Source: DASUPK01 sp963744105
Lineage (GTDB): Bacteria > Actinomycetota > Thermoleophilia > Solirubrobacterales > 70-9
Assembly (NCBI GenBank): GCA_963744105.1
Contig: CAVUSJ010000005.1
Location: forward strand, 152,444-216,443
Length of the DNA stretch: 64,000 bases
Direction of reading: 5' to 3'
The translations under genes were made by a program, and so were the position numbers. The notes under the pieces were generated by a model. The model saw nothing but the letters and a program-made list of their open reading frames with translations, made no database searches and was not told the DNA's origin. Below, in pieces: positions 1 to 8,559 of the stretch (the first letter of the stretch is position 1; the number at the start of each line of letters is the position of its first letter).

Positions 1-1192
1 GCCCGACGCTCCATTCGTGTCGCAGCGTCGAGATGTCCACCGGGCGCCAGCGGGTGAACAGCGGCGGCACGAGGATCAGCAGCAGCAGGGCGATCCCCAG
101 GCCAATGGCGCCGAGAGTCGACTTCGCCTCGAGGTTGATGAACTCGGAGACGCCCTCGATCGTCCCGCAGAAAGCGGTGCTCGCGGCCGGGCCGAGCACC
201 GCACCGCCGGGCAGGCGCGGGCTGTCCTGGCGAACCCCTTCCATCCAGGTGAAGGGGCGCAGCCACTGCTTCTTGGTGGTCGGCCCCTGCGGGCCGTTGT
301 TGAAGCCCTTCTCCCGCTGCCCCCAGTGCCCGAGGAAGCTGAGCCACTGGAACTCGCTGCCCGGCGCCGCGGCCGTGGGAATGACCACCGGCCGGGGGTC
401 GGACCGGATGTTCGGGCTCTGGGTGTCGTCGCAGCCGACGCCCGAGCCGTGGGAGCCGTTCTGGATGTAGATCGCGTTGTCGTAGAAGGTCGCGTGAGAG
501 CCGGCGGCCGGATAAACGACCGGGTGCGTCCCGTCCTTCTGGACCTTGGTGTCGTCCCAGTTCGCTCGCTCGCCGCCGGCGTGCTGGAACAGGGCGATTT
601 GCGAAGGCCCCTGCTGCAGCGCCTCGGCCGGCGTGCCGGCGTCGAAGGAGATCTGCATCCCCTCCCAGTCGCCCTCGTGCACGTCGTTGAACTGGTTGAA
701 GTAGTAGAAGAACCAGTACTGGACGACCAGGCCCGAGAAGCCGGGCTCCCTGGCGATGTGGGCGTAGGTGACCGCCGGCGCCCTGCCCTCGTTCCTCAGC
801 GCCTGGAAGTCCTTCGCGTAGCTGCCCTTGGCCGGGCACTTGATGCTGAGAGGGTCGCCGGGGAGGTCGAGGTAATAGTCATCCCCAAGCCCAGCGGTGT
901 CCGCGGCCGTCGGACCCCTCTTGACCGGCACGTCCCTGCCGCCGACGTAGTGCACGAGCTTCACCGCCGGGTTCCCCAGCACTACGTCGACCGTGGTCGG
1001 CGGGTTGTACTGCTCCTCCCTTGTGTTGCAGTTGTCATCGGCCGTCTGCTCGCGCAGCATCAGATGCGGCGCGTAGGCCGCCACGAGCCGCTCCTGCTCG
1101 GGCGACGTGGCGGCCACGGCAGATGCCGTGAGCATGAGCCAGGCGGACGCGGTGAGGACGAGGCACGCGACCGACCATCCGAGTCGGCGCAT
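1..1192 (-). CDS. Vps62-related secreted/anchored protein (3' end beyond window)
   Basis: An open frame of 397 codons reads from ATG at 1192 through the left edge, so the C-terminus is missing. Residues 1-28 form a signal peptide ending near AVAA. Residues 158-176 contain VQYWFFYYFN and HEGDWE, and 224-237 contain PVVYPAAGSHATFY; these are the signature blocks of the Vps62-like family, which in bacteria is of unknown biochemical function. A transmembrane segment at about 360-379 is followed by a basic stretch, so the main domain is probably outside the membrane and anchored at its C-terminus. It lies 53 bp downstream of rpmA on the same strand. The family assignment rests on motif recognition; the role is unknown. 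Confidence 0.75.
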   Translation of the reverse strand, partial: MRRLGWSVACLVLTASAWLMLTASAVAATSPEQERLVAAYAPHLMLREQTADDNCNTREEQYNPPTTVDVVLGNPAVKLVHYVGGRDVPVKRGPTAADTAGLGDDYYLDLPGDPLSIKCPAKGSYAKDFQALRNEGRAPAVTYAHIAREPGFSGLVVQYWFFYYFNQFNDVHEGDWEGMQISFDAGTPAEALQQGPSQIALFQHAGGERANWDDTKVQKDGTHPVVYPAAGSHATFYDNAIYIQNGSHGSGVGCDDTQSPNIRSDPRPVVIPTAAAPGSEFQWLSFLGHWGQREKGFNNGPQGPTTKKQWLRPFTWMEGVRQDSPRLPGGAVLGPAASTAFCGTIEGVSEFINLEAKSTLGAIGLGIALLLLILVPPLFTRWRPVDISTLRHEWSVG

Positions 1193-1245
1193 CACGGCGC
1201 CAACCTAACGCGCCGTTCGGCCGATTACCAGGGTCTTTGCGGCTG

Positions 1246-1500
1246 CTACCCGGCTTCGACGACCGAGATCGTCCGGCCGCGGCGGCCGGTGCTGAACTGC
1301 ACGACGCCGGGGCGGGTCGCGTAGATCGAGTGGTCGCGGCCGAGGCCGACGCCGTCGCCGGGGCGGAAGCGGGTGCCCCGCTGACGCACGATGATCTCGC
1401 CGCCGTTCACCGCCTGGCCGGCGAACACCTTGACGCCGAGCATCTTCGGGTTGGAGTCGCGGCCGTTCCGGCTCGATCCGAGTCCCTTCTTATGAGCCAT
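1246..1500 (-). CDS. rpmA: 50S ribosomal protein bL27
   Basis: An 84-residue protein beginning MAHKKGLGSSRNGRDSNPK, the standard N-terminus of bL27, which reaches toward the peptidyl-transferase centre of the 50S subunit. No N-terminal cleavage extension of the Firmicutes kind is present. The block RQRGTRFRPGDGVGLGRDHSI is typical and the length is normal. Its ATG overlaps the 3' end of rplU by 11 bp, so translational coupling is likely. Identification is secure. Confidence 0.97.
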   Translation of the reverse strand: MAHKKGLGSSRNGRDSNPKMLGVKVFAGQAVNGGEIIVRQRGTRFRPGDGVGLGRDHSIYATRPGVVQFSTGRRGRTISVVEAG

Positions 1501-1873
1501 CTGCGGCTTCCTCCTTCTTCTCCGCCGTCTTCGCCGTTCCGCTCTTCGCGGCCGGCTTTCGGCTGAGCATCTTCACGTCGGTGATCTCCAGGCGGGTCAG
1601 CTCGGAGCGGTGGCCGGCGCGCTTCCGGTAGCCCTTCTTCGGCCGGTACTTGAAGACCCGGAGCTTGGGCCCGCGCTCGTGACCGACCACCTTGGCGTCC
1701 ACCTTGACCTTCTCGAGGTCCTTGCCGAGAACCATCTCCTTGTCGCGGAATGCCACCGGCCGGAGGTCGACCTTGTCGCCCTCCTTCGCGGTCAGGCGAT
1801 CGACGAGGAGGGTCGAGCCCTTCTCGACGCGGTACTGCTTGCCGCCTGTTTCGATCACTGCGTAGCTGGCCAT
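1490..1873 (-). CDS. rplU: 50S ribosomal protein bL21
   Basis: A 127-residue bL21, starting MASYAVIETGGKQYRVEKGS, the canonical N-terminus. The core carries GPKLRVFKYRPKKGYRKRAGHR, the rRNA-binding basic segment. The Lys/Ala/Glu-rich C-terminal tail (about residues 103-127) is longer than in E. coli bL21 and typical of actinobacteria. Only 11 bp separate it from the rng/rne stop, so there is no room for a separate leader RNA and it is probably co-transcribed with the ribonuclease. Confidence 0.97.
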   Translation of the reverse strand: MASYAVIETGGKQYRVEKGSTLLVDRLTAKEGDKVDLRPVAFRDKEMVLGKDLEKVKVDAKVVGHERGPKLRVFKYRPKKGYRKRAGHRSELTRLEITDVKMLSRKPAAKSGTAKTAEKKEEAADGS

Positions 1874-1884
1874 ATCTGGTCTTT

Positions 1885-3762
1885 CTAATCCTTGCTGCCT
1901 GCGCGGGAACGTCGCCTGCCGCCCCTACTTCCGCGACGGCGGCGCCCGCTGGAGGCCGACGATTCTAGCTTCTCGCCGCCATTTCCATTGGCACCCGGCT
2001 CCACGACGTTGCCATCGGAATCGAGCAGGGCTGCGGTCGCCGCGGAGCGCCCGACGCTTTCGATGCGCACCATGCGCTGCTCGCCGACGTGCGCGCCGGC
2101 GCCCGTGACGCTGACGATGTAGGAGTCGACCCGCGCCACGGCGTCGTCGACGTTGTACATGTGGGGCTCCTCAATCGAGACGAGCACCTCCTCCCCGACC
2201 TGGAACGGCAGGGCCCGCTGCTCGATCTCCTCGCGGCCGCCGGTCTCGACGACGTGGAAGGTGTCGAGCGGGAGCGCCTCGCCACCCTCGAAGTGGAAGC
2301 GCTTGCCGATCTCCTCCTCGAGGTCGGTGAGGCCGGACTCCGCCGAGAGCAGCTCGGCGGCCACCCGCGGGTTGACCCGGATCAGGTAGGCCTCCGGGTC
2401 CGGCTGCTCGTCGACCAGATCCTGGAGCTGGCGGACGATCGAGATCGCAACAGTCTCCTCGGAGCTGACCACGCCCTCGCCGTCGCAGGTCGGGCAGCGC
2501 TTGGTGAGGATCTCGCGCACGCCATCGGTGACGTTCTGCCTGGTCATCTCGACCAGGCCGAGCGGGGATACCTCGACCACGTAGGTCTTGGTCCGGTCCT
2601 CGTCGAGGGCGGTCCGCAGCGTCTTCAGGACCTGGTCGCGGTTGCGGGCCCGCGCCATGTCGATGAAGTCGATGACGATGATCCCGCCGATGTCACGCAT
2701 CCGGAGCTGGCGCACGACCTCCTCGGCGGCCTCGACGTTGACCTTGGTGATCGTGTCCTCGAGGCGTCCCTTGCCCTTGCCGGTGAAGGAGCCGGTGTTG
2801 ATGTCGATCACCGTCAGCGCCTCGGCGTAGTCGATCATGAGGTAGCCGCCCGAGGGCAGGTCGACGCGGCGAGAGAGGACCGAGTCGAAGGCCTTCTCCA
2901 CGTCCCACTTCTCGAGCAGCGGAGGCTTGCCCTCGTAGAGCTCCACCCGCTCGGCGAGCTCCGGCGCGGTGCGTTGCAGGAACTTGGTGACCCGGTCGTG
3001 TTGCTTGGGGTCGTCGATGATCGCGCCCTCGAACTCCTCGACGAGCACGTCGCGGACGACGCGGATCGACAGGTCGGCCTCCTGGAAGACCATGTGACCG
3101 ACCTCGGACTTATCCGCCCGCTCCTGGACGACCTCGTCGAGGCGGTGGAGGTAGGCGATCTCGCGGACGAAGTCCTCCTTCTTGGCGCCCTGGGCAGCGG
3201 TGCGGACGATCACGCCGCCCTTGCCGATATCGACCTTGTCGATCAGCTTGCGAAGCCGGGTCCGCTCGCCGTCCGGGAGGCGCTTGGAGACGCCGATCCC
3301 GCCGCCCTGCGGCATGTAGACGAGATAGCGGCCCGCGATCGAGAGCTGCATCGAAAGACGTGCGCCCTTGGTCTTCAGCGGGTCCTTCACGACCTGGACG
3401 ATGATCTCCTGGCCGGGCTTGATCAGCTCGTCGATCCGGCGGCCCCGGCCGCGGCCGCGCTTCGGGACGGCCTTGCCGTCCGGGAGGACGATTTCGTCGA
3501 CGTGGAGGAAGCCGTTTCGCTCCAGGCCGATGTCGACGAACGCCGCCTCCATCCCGGGCAGGACGTTGTCGACCTTGCCCTTGTAGATGTTGCCGACGAT
3601 CGAGCGGCGGCCGCGGCGCTCCACGTAGAGCTCAGCGACCTTCCATTCGTTGGTTGGGGCAGCCTTCTTGGGGCGCTTGCCCTCCTTGGGGCTGCCCTTC
3701 GCCTCGAGCACGGCGACGCGGGTCTCACCGCGATCGACGCTGACGAGGATGTTCTTCTTCAT
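1885..3762 (-). CDS. rng: Ribonuclease E/G family endoribonuclease
   Basis: 625 residues from the ATG at 3762, chosen because MKKNILVSVDRGETRVAVLE is the family N-terminus and GAAAGGAAATTC with an AGGA core lies just upstream; the open frame extends a further 45 codons with no homology. An S1 RNA-binding domain (IVGNIYKGKVDNVLPGMEAA) is followed by the RNase E/G catalytic core with DIGGIIVIDFIDM and the metal-binding CPTCDGEG. A TRAM-like RNA-binding segment (about residues 535-590) and an Arg/Gly-rich tail complete it. The enzyme cleaves single-stranded AU-rich RNA in rRNA maturation and mRNA decay. It lacks the long scaffold of E. coli RNase E. It sits between rodA and rplU. Confidence 0.93.
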   Translation of the reverse strand: MKKNILVSVDRGETRVAVLEAKGSPKEGKRPKKAAPTNEWKVAELYVERRGRRSIVGNIYKGKVDNVLPGMEAAFVDIGLERNGFLHVDEIVLPDGKAVPKRGRGRGRRIDELIKPGQEIIVQVVKDPLKTKGARLSMQLSIAGRYLVYMPQGGGIGVSKRLPDGERTRLRKLIDKVDIGKGGVIVRTAAQGAKKEDFVREIAYLHRLDEVVQERADKSEVGHMVFQEADLSIRVVRDVLVEEFEGAIIDDPKQHDRVTKFLQRTAPELAERVELYEGKPPLLEKWDVEKAFDSVLSRRVDLPSGGYLMIDYAEALTVIDINTGSFTGKGKGRLEDTITKVNVEAAEEVVRQLRMRDIGGIIVIDFIDMARARNRDQVLKTLRTALDEDRTKTYVVEVSPLGLVEMTRQNVTDGVREILTKRCPTCDGEGVVSSEETVAISIVRQLQDLVDEQPDPEAYLIRVNPRVAAELLSAESGLTDLEEEIGKRFHFEGGEALPLDTFHVVETGGREEIEQRALPFQVGEEVLVSIEEPHMYNVDDAVARVDSYIVSVTGAGAHVGEQRMVRIESVGRSAATAALLDSDGNVVEPGANGNGGEKLESSASSGRRRRGSRGGRRRSRAGSKD

Positions 3763-3859
3763 GAATTTCCTTTCTGCGCGAGCAGAGCACACAGGTACGC
3801 CGGACCGCTGATGGCGGATCCGTGTACGGGTGTGTTGGTGTGGGTGTGCTCTAGGTGGC

Positions 3860-5062
3860 TCAGCGCAACAGTGGGATAGGCGCCCTGCTGCGTTCACCGG
3901 AGTTGAGCCGCGCTTGTACGTGGATGCTCTGCAGGAGCCCGATCGCCAGGAAGGTGGCGAGCACCGAGGATCCCCCGTAAGACATGAGGGGCAAGGTGAT
4001 GCCGGTCACCGGCATGACGCCGAGAGTCATGCCCACGTTGACCAGGATCTGGAACATGAGCATGGCGGCGATGCCGCCGGCGATCAGGGTCCCGTACAAG
4101 TTCTTGGAGAGCGTCGGAATGCGCAGCATTCTCCAGATGAGCAGGGCGTATAGGGACAGTACGAATGCAGCCCCCAGGAAGCCGAATCGCTCCCCGATCA
4201 CGGCGAAGACGAAGTCCGTGTGCCGCTCGGGAAGGAACAGGAGCTTGGTCTGAGTCGAGTTACTGCCGCGTCCGGTCTTCTCGCCGGAGCCGATGGCGGT
4301 AACGCTCTGATTGACCTGATAGCTCGCGTCGTTCGGGTCGTTCGAGGGATGCAGAAATGCAGTCAACCGGTCCTGCTGGTAGCCGTGCAGCGGGCTGGGC
4401 AGGCCGGTGGCCGGGGCGATGACGAGGACGAAGCTGACGGCTAGTGCCGCCACGCCACCGATGACCGCGAAGTGCTTCCACGGAATCCCGGCGAGGAAAA
4501 GAATTGTCAATGTGATGACCACGAGCACGATTCCCGTGCCGAGGTCGGGTTGCAGGAAGACGAGTCCGGCCGGGGCGAGGCCCAGCGCCAGAATGCGGAG
4601 GGTCTGGCGCCAGGGGGTGCCACGGCGGGTGCGCTCGATCACGAACGCCGCTAGGGCGACGACGAGCAGCAGCTTGGCCAGCTCGGAGGGCTGGAAGCGG
4701 AAGTAGGGAAGCTCGATCCACCGGCGCGAGCCGCGCGCGGCGGCGCCGAAGAGCAGGACGAGGCAGATCGAGCCGATCATCAGCGAGTAGATGCCGACGC
4801 GGATCTCGCGGAAGCGGGAGTAGTCGATCTTGGCCACTGCGAACATGAGGGCGATGCCGATCAGTGCGTAGATCGCCTGCCGCATGGCGAAGAAGAGCGG
4901 CTGGCCGGGCACGTCATTGGGCGTCGCGACCGCGAGGGTAAAGCAACTGAACCCGATCAGGGCGACGGCGGCCCCGAAAAGGATGCCGTCGAAGTAGGCA
5001 ATGCCGAGCCGCTCGCTGATCGGCGAGCGGCTTTGGCGCAGGGTCAGTGGTGCGGCCTCCAT
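3860..5062 (-). CDS. rodA: RodA/FtsW-type peptidoglycan glycosyltransferase, copy 2
   Basis: 400 residues, polytopic SEDS glycosyltransferase that polymerises lipid II during cell elongation together with a class B PBP. Diagnostic blocks are FQPSELAKLLLV, LQPDLGTGIV, HPSNDPNDASYQVNQS, FLPERHTDFVFAVIGERFG (holding the putative catalytic Asp) and the C-terminal GITLPLMSYGGSS. About ten hydrophobic segments are visible. It lies 39 bp after the second PBP2 gene, repeating the pairing seen at 8.6-11.6 kb. It is closely similar to copy 1 over its whole length but its first 25 residues differ. Confidence 0.92.
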   Translation of the reverse strand: MEAAPLTLRQSRSPISERLGIAYFDGILFGAAVALIGFSCFTLAVATPNDVPGQPLFFAMRQAIYALIGIALMFAVAKIDYSRFREIRVGIYSLMIGSICLVLLFGAAARGSRRWIELPYFRFQPSELAKLLLVVALAAFVIERTRRGTPWRQTLRILALGLAPAGLVFLQPDLGTGIVLVVITLTILFLAGIPWKHFAVIGGVAALAVSFVLVIAPATGLPSPLHGYQQDRLTAFLHPSNDPNDASYQVNQSVTAIGSGEKTGRGSNSTQTKLLFLPERHTDFVFAVIGERFGFLGAAFVLSLYALLIWRMLRIPTLSKNLYGTLIAGGIAAMLMFQILVNVGMTLGVMPVTGITLPLMSYGGSSVLATFLAIGLLQSIHVQARLNSGERSRAPIPLLR

Positions 5063-5101
5063 CTCAGACGAGGGTAAAGGTCGGGTGGGATCGTGCCGGC
5101 A

Positions 5102-6991
5102 TCACTCGTGCGTGCCGCTGCCTGTGGCCGAGCTCGACGCCGTGGGCGTGATCGGCAGGTTGAAGTAGTGCTCGAGGATGCGCGCGGCCACCGGCGCGGC
5201 CGTATCCGCGCCGAATCCGCCGCGCTCCAGGGTCACCGCCACAACGATCTGGGGGTTCTTGGCCGGCGCGAGGACGATGTACCAGGACTGGTCGGGCTGA
5301 TTGGGCCGCTGCGCCGTGCCGGTCTTGCCCGCCACCTGGAAGGGGAAGTGCCCGAAGACCGGATAGGAGGTCCCGCCCGGCTCCATGGCGGCTCGGGTGA
5401 GCCCGGTCATGATCGTGTCCCGGGTCGTCGGCGAGATGTCGAGGTGGCGCCGCGGGCCCGGGCGGATCTCCTCGATCACGCGCCCGGTTGCGCTCTCGAC
5501 GTCGTCCCCGAGATGGGGTGTCACGATCGTCCCCCCGTTGCCGAGAGCGGCGTAGGCGACAGCCATCTGCAGCGGGTCCGCCTCGAGGTCGCCCTGCCCG
5601 ACGGCCAGGTTGATGTTGTCGCCCACCGTCCAGGGCCGGTCGGTGAGGTGCTCGTGGTAGAGGCGGTTCCGCCAGGCGGGGTTCGGGATCAGCCCGTCGA
5701 CCTCGGCCGGCAGGTCGATTCCGGTCCTCTCCCCCAACCCGTACTGGCGCGCCCAGTCCTGGATCATCCCCCCGCCCTTGGACGCCTTGGCCTTCATGCC
5801 CAGGTTGTAGAAGTAGATGTCCGAGGAGACCTTGAGCGCGTCGCTCATGTCGACCGGCCCGTTGATCGCGTGCCCGGCGTTGTGCAGGGTCTGGTTAGCG
5901 TCGATCTTGAGCGAACCGGTGTCGTTGAAGATCGTGTTAGGGGCGATCAGGTGGTCCTGCAGCGCAGCGGTCGCCGTGATCATCTTGAAGGCGGACCCCG
6001 TCGGATAGAGACCCTGGATTGCCCGGTTCGCGAGGGGCGCGTCGGTCTTCCGTGAGGTGAGGGCGTGGTACTGGCTCTGGGTGATCGGGTGGGTGAAGAT
6101 CGACGGGTCGAAGGTCGGAGACGATCCCATCGCGAGGACCTCGCCGTTCCGGGCGTTCATCGCAACGAACGCTCCGGGCAGGCCGAAGGAGTCGAGCGCC
6201 CCCTCCGCATAGCTCTGCAGGCCCTGGTCGACCGTCAGGCGGATGTCGTCTCCCGCCTGGGCGGCCGTGCCGGCCAGCTGCGCGGTGGGGCGGCCGAGGG
6301 CGTCCACCTGGACGCGGTCGGTGCCGGGCTTGCCGCGCAGGAAGCGGTCGTACTCGTACTCGATCCCGGACTGGCCGACCGTGTCGCCCTGGTGCAGGCC
6401 GGCGTAGCGCGGCTCCTTGAGCTGCTGCGCCGTCACCTCTCCGACGTTGCCGAAGAGGTGCGCGCCGACGTCACCGTCCTTGTACTCGCGAGTGAAGACG
6501 CGCTGCACGCTGACGCCCGGGAAGCTCGACTGGTTCTCGCGCAGGTAGTAGACCTTGTCGACGCCGAGGCCCTTCTTCAGGATCACCGGGCCGCCCGGCG
6601 CGGCCCGGTCGGGGCTCTGCAGGGCCTTGTGGATCTCCACCGGCGTCATCCCGGTCACCGACGCGAGCTGATGCATCTCCCGCGACCGGGTCGGGCCGGG
6701 GTCCGGCAGGTCCTCGGGGCTCACCTCGAGGGCCAGCTCGGTCCGGTTCGCGACCATCACCTTGCCGTTCCGGTCGAGGATGTCGCCGCGGGGCGCCTGG
6801 ACGCGGATCTCGCGGATCCGGTTGTCGTTGGCCTGGGTGCGGTACTTGTCCCCGGAGAGGATCTGGACGTACCAGAGGCGCAGGAAGAGCACGGCGAAGA
6901 TCGCGACGGCGAGGCCGGTCAGGATCGAGATGCGAAGGGCGAGCGGAGAGGTCTTTCTCTCCGGCTCCGAATTGGGTGTGCGCAGGTACAT
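5102..6991 (-). CDS. mrdA: Penicillin-binding protein 2 (class B transpeptidase), copy 2
   Basis: 629 residues. One N-terminal transmembrane anchor (about 20-42) is followed by the pedestal/dimerisation domain (RGDILDRNGKVMVANR) and a transpeptidase domain. Catalytic motifs are SxxK (S333-AFK), SSD at 389-391 (the SxN position; Asp is usual in PBP2) and KTG at 556-558. It cross-links peptidoglycan outside the membrane in the elongasome, with RodA as glycosyltransferase partner. Exactly the same length as copy 1 at 9.7-11.6 kb. It starts 6 bp after the mreD stop and precedes rodA copy 2. Confidence 0.92.
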   Translation of the reverse strand: MYLRTPNSEPERKTSPLALRISILTGLAVAIFAVLFLRLWYVQILSGDKYRTQANDNRIREIRVQAPRGDILDRNGKVMVANRTELALEVSPEDLPDPGPTRSREMHQLASVTGMTPVEIHKALQSPDRAAPGGPVILKKGLGVDKVYYLRENQSSFPGVSVQRVFTREYKDGDVGAHLFGNVGEVTAQQLKEPRYAGLHQGDTVGQSGIEYEYDRFLRGKPGTDRVQVDALGRPTAQLAGTAAQAGDDIRLTVDQGLQSYAEGALDSFGLPGAFVAMNARNGEVLAMGSSPTFDPSIFTHPITQSQYHALTSRKTDAPLANRAIQGLYPTGSAFKMITATAALQDHLIAPNTIFNDTGSLKIDANQTLHNAGHAINGPVDMSDALKVSSDIYFYNLGMKAKASKGGGMIQDWARQYGLGERTGIDLPAEVDGLIPNPAWRNRLYHEHLTDRPWTVGDNINLAVGQGDLEADPLQMAVAYAALGNGGTIVTPHLGDDVESATGRVIEEIRPGPRRHLDISPTTRDTIMTGLTRAAMEPGGTSYPVFGHFPFQVAGKTGTAQRPNQPDQSWYIVLAPAKNPQIVVAVTLERGGFGADTAAPVAARILEHYFNLPITPTASSSATGSGTHE

Positions 6992-6997
6992 CGGCTC

Positions 6998-7582
6998 TTA
7001 TGGCTCCACGGGACCCTCACTAATCGGGTGGCTCCCAACGGAGCCCCCTCGGATCGACTGCCGCCGGGCTCCTCGCCGTTCATCGACGAGCGCGGAGCGC
7101 ACCACCAGTCTGACGAGAAGTAGGACGGGAATCGCGAGCAGCGCCCCGATCAGGCTCTTGATCACCGCATCTCGCACGACAATTGCGCTGACGTTGGCGT
7201 CGATTCCGGTGCCGATCTGGATCGCGGCGATCACCAGGGCGCCCAGCAGCGTGAGCGCGCCGCCGAGCAGCGCGACGGCGCCGCGGGTCGGGCGCCCGAC
7301 CGTCTCCCGGTAGCGGCCGGCCACGTAGCCGACCGAGAGCAGGGTCAGCGCGAACCCCCCGAGGGTCTCGAGGAGCAGGCAGTCGATCAGCAGCCCCACC
7401 GAGAACCCGACCACGGCGCCGGTGAGGCTCCCGCCGAGGACGCCGATCGAGAAGACCACGAGCAGCGCGATATCCGGGCTCGAGCCGAAGACATCCATCT
7501 TCGAGAAGCAGACGACCTGGGCGATGGCCATGAACGCGCAGAGCGCGACCAGCCGGGCGATGATCCCGGGGGTCAGGATCAC
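6998..7582 (-). CDS. mreD: Rod shape-determining protein MreD
   Basis: 194 residues from a GTG at 7582 whose GTGA overlaps the mreC stop by 4 bp, a strong coupling signal; the frame is open further upstream but without homology. The protein is almost entirely membrane-embedded (five or so helices, e.g. VGLLIDCLLLETLGGFALTLL) with the family-typical DIALLVVFSIGVLGG and short charged tail. MreD bridges MreC to PBP2/RodA in the elongasome. Position directly after mreC and before a PBP2 gene supports the call. Confidence 0.88.
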   Translation of the reverse strand: MILTPGIIARLVALCAFMAIAQVVCFSKMDVFGSSPDIALLVVFSIGVLGGSLTGAVVGFSVGLLIDCLLLETLGGFALTLLSVGYVAGRYRETVGRPTRGAVALLGGALTLLGALVIAAIQIGTGIDANVSAIVVRDAVIKSLIGALLAIPVLLLVRLVVRSALVDERRGARRQSIRGGSVGSHPISEGPVEP

Positions 7583-8445
7583 TTGGAGCCTCCGGAGTGC
7601 GTGGTCAGGACCTTGACGAAATCCATGTCGCGGAGGTCGGCGAATGGGGCGAGGTGCACGCGCTGGTAGGCCTGCTGCTCCTCGACAGTCGCCTGGGTGA
7701 TGTGGCCGATCGGGATCCCGGGCGGGAAGATCGAGCCGAGGTTGCCCGTCGAGAATCCGGCCGTGACCACCATCTGGCCCTCGGCGATGTGCGAGCCGCG
7801 CTCCAGGAAGTCGAGCTGAAGGTCGTTGGGATTGCCGACGTTCGGCTCGACCACGCCGGTCGCGCCGCCGGGCTGGACCCGGGCGGTGACGGCGCTGTCC
7901 GCGTCGGTGATCAAGGTCACCTGGGCGGTATTCGGGGTGGTCTGCGTGACCTTGCCGGCGAGGCCCTGCGCGGCGACGACCGGATCGTCGACCCGGATGC
8001 CGTCGCTCGATCCGTGGTCCAGCGTCACGGTCGAGTACCAGACCGTCGGGGAGCGGCCGATCACCCGGGCGGTCACCGGCGTCGTGCCGTCGGGGACGAT
8101 CCCGCCGCTGGTCAGCTCGTTGAGAGCCGCGAGCTCCTTCCCCTCGGCCGCCTGGGTCTGCTGGCGGGCGAGCTGGTTGCGCAGGCTCGCCACCTGATCC
8201 TCCAGGCGCGCCTTGTCGCCGCGGGCGTCGAAGGTCTCGTGGAACCAGTTGACGAGGTCGCGCACGGGCTTGAGAGCGCGATCGGTCACGCTCGAGATCG
8301 GCGAGAAGATGGTCGAGACGACGTTCTCCGCGCCATGCAGCGGCCCCGCGTTGCCCTCGCGGTAATAGAGGCTGAGCAGTGTCAGTGAGGCGGCGACGAG
8401 CAGCAACAGCACCGCCCGTCGACGGCGCACCTGCTTGCGGTACAT
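7579..8445 (-). CDS. mreC: Rod shape-determining protein MreC
   Basis: 288 residues. A basic N-terminus (RKQVRRRRAVLL) and a single transmembrane helix at about 12-27 lead into a coiled coil (about 70-100, KARLEDQVASLRNQLARQQ) and the beta-barrel MreC domain (VTARVIGRSPTVWYSTVTLDHGSSDGI). MreC is the periplasm/cell-wall side scaffold that activates PBP2. A 113-bp gap containing a hairpin (8474-8494) separates it from the upstream rodA, unlike the tight spacing elsewhere in the cluster, so it may have its own promoter. Confidence 0.93.
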   Translation of the reverse strand: MYRKQVRRRRAVLLLLVAASLTLLSLYYREGNAGPLHGAENVVSTIFSPISSVTDRALKPVRDLVNWFHETFDARGDKARLEDQVASLRNQLARQQTQAAEGKELAALNELTSGGIVPDGTTPVTARVIGRSPTVWYSTVTLDHGSSDGIRVDDPVVAAQGLAGKVTQTTPNTAQVTLITDADSAVTARVQPGGATGVVEPNVGNPNDLQLDFLERGSHIAEGQMVVTAGFSTGNLGSIFPPGIPIGHITQATVEEQQAYQRVHLAPFADLRDMDFVKVLTTHSGGSK

Positions 8446-8473
8446 GAATTCCTAGCTTCCAAGTTCGTTTAGG

Positions 8474-8494
8474 CAGGCCCCGGACGGGTGCCTG
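8474..8494 (-). terminator. Hairpin between rodA copy 1 and mreC
   Basis: Minus-strand arms CAGGC/GCCTG and CCCG/CGGG, with a bulged A and a 2-base loop, give a 9-bp GC-rich stem in the only sizeable gap of the shape cluster. No T-run follows, so it could be a weak terminator, a processing site or an attenuator that sets the ratio of the first PBP2-RodA pair to the downstream genes. Confidence 0.4.
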
Positions 8495-8559
8495 AGCCCC
8501 ACGCATTTGTAGCGCCTAGCTTCAACGGCACTGAAAGAGTTCCCCCTACCTACATATCT

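Noticed and set aside
17..1324. 435-codon plus-strand open frame
   Set aside because: It is antisense to the Vps62-like gene, whose motifs, signal peptide and anchor are clear; high-GC DNA leaves long frames open on the other strand.
2089..3879. 596-codon plus-strand frame over the ribonuclease gene
   Set aside because: Antisense shadow of rng; composition is Asp/Leu/Val/Arg-rich with no motif.
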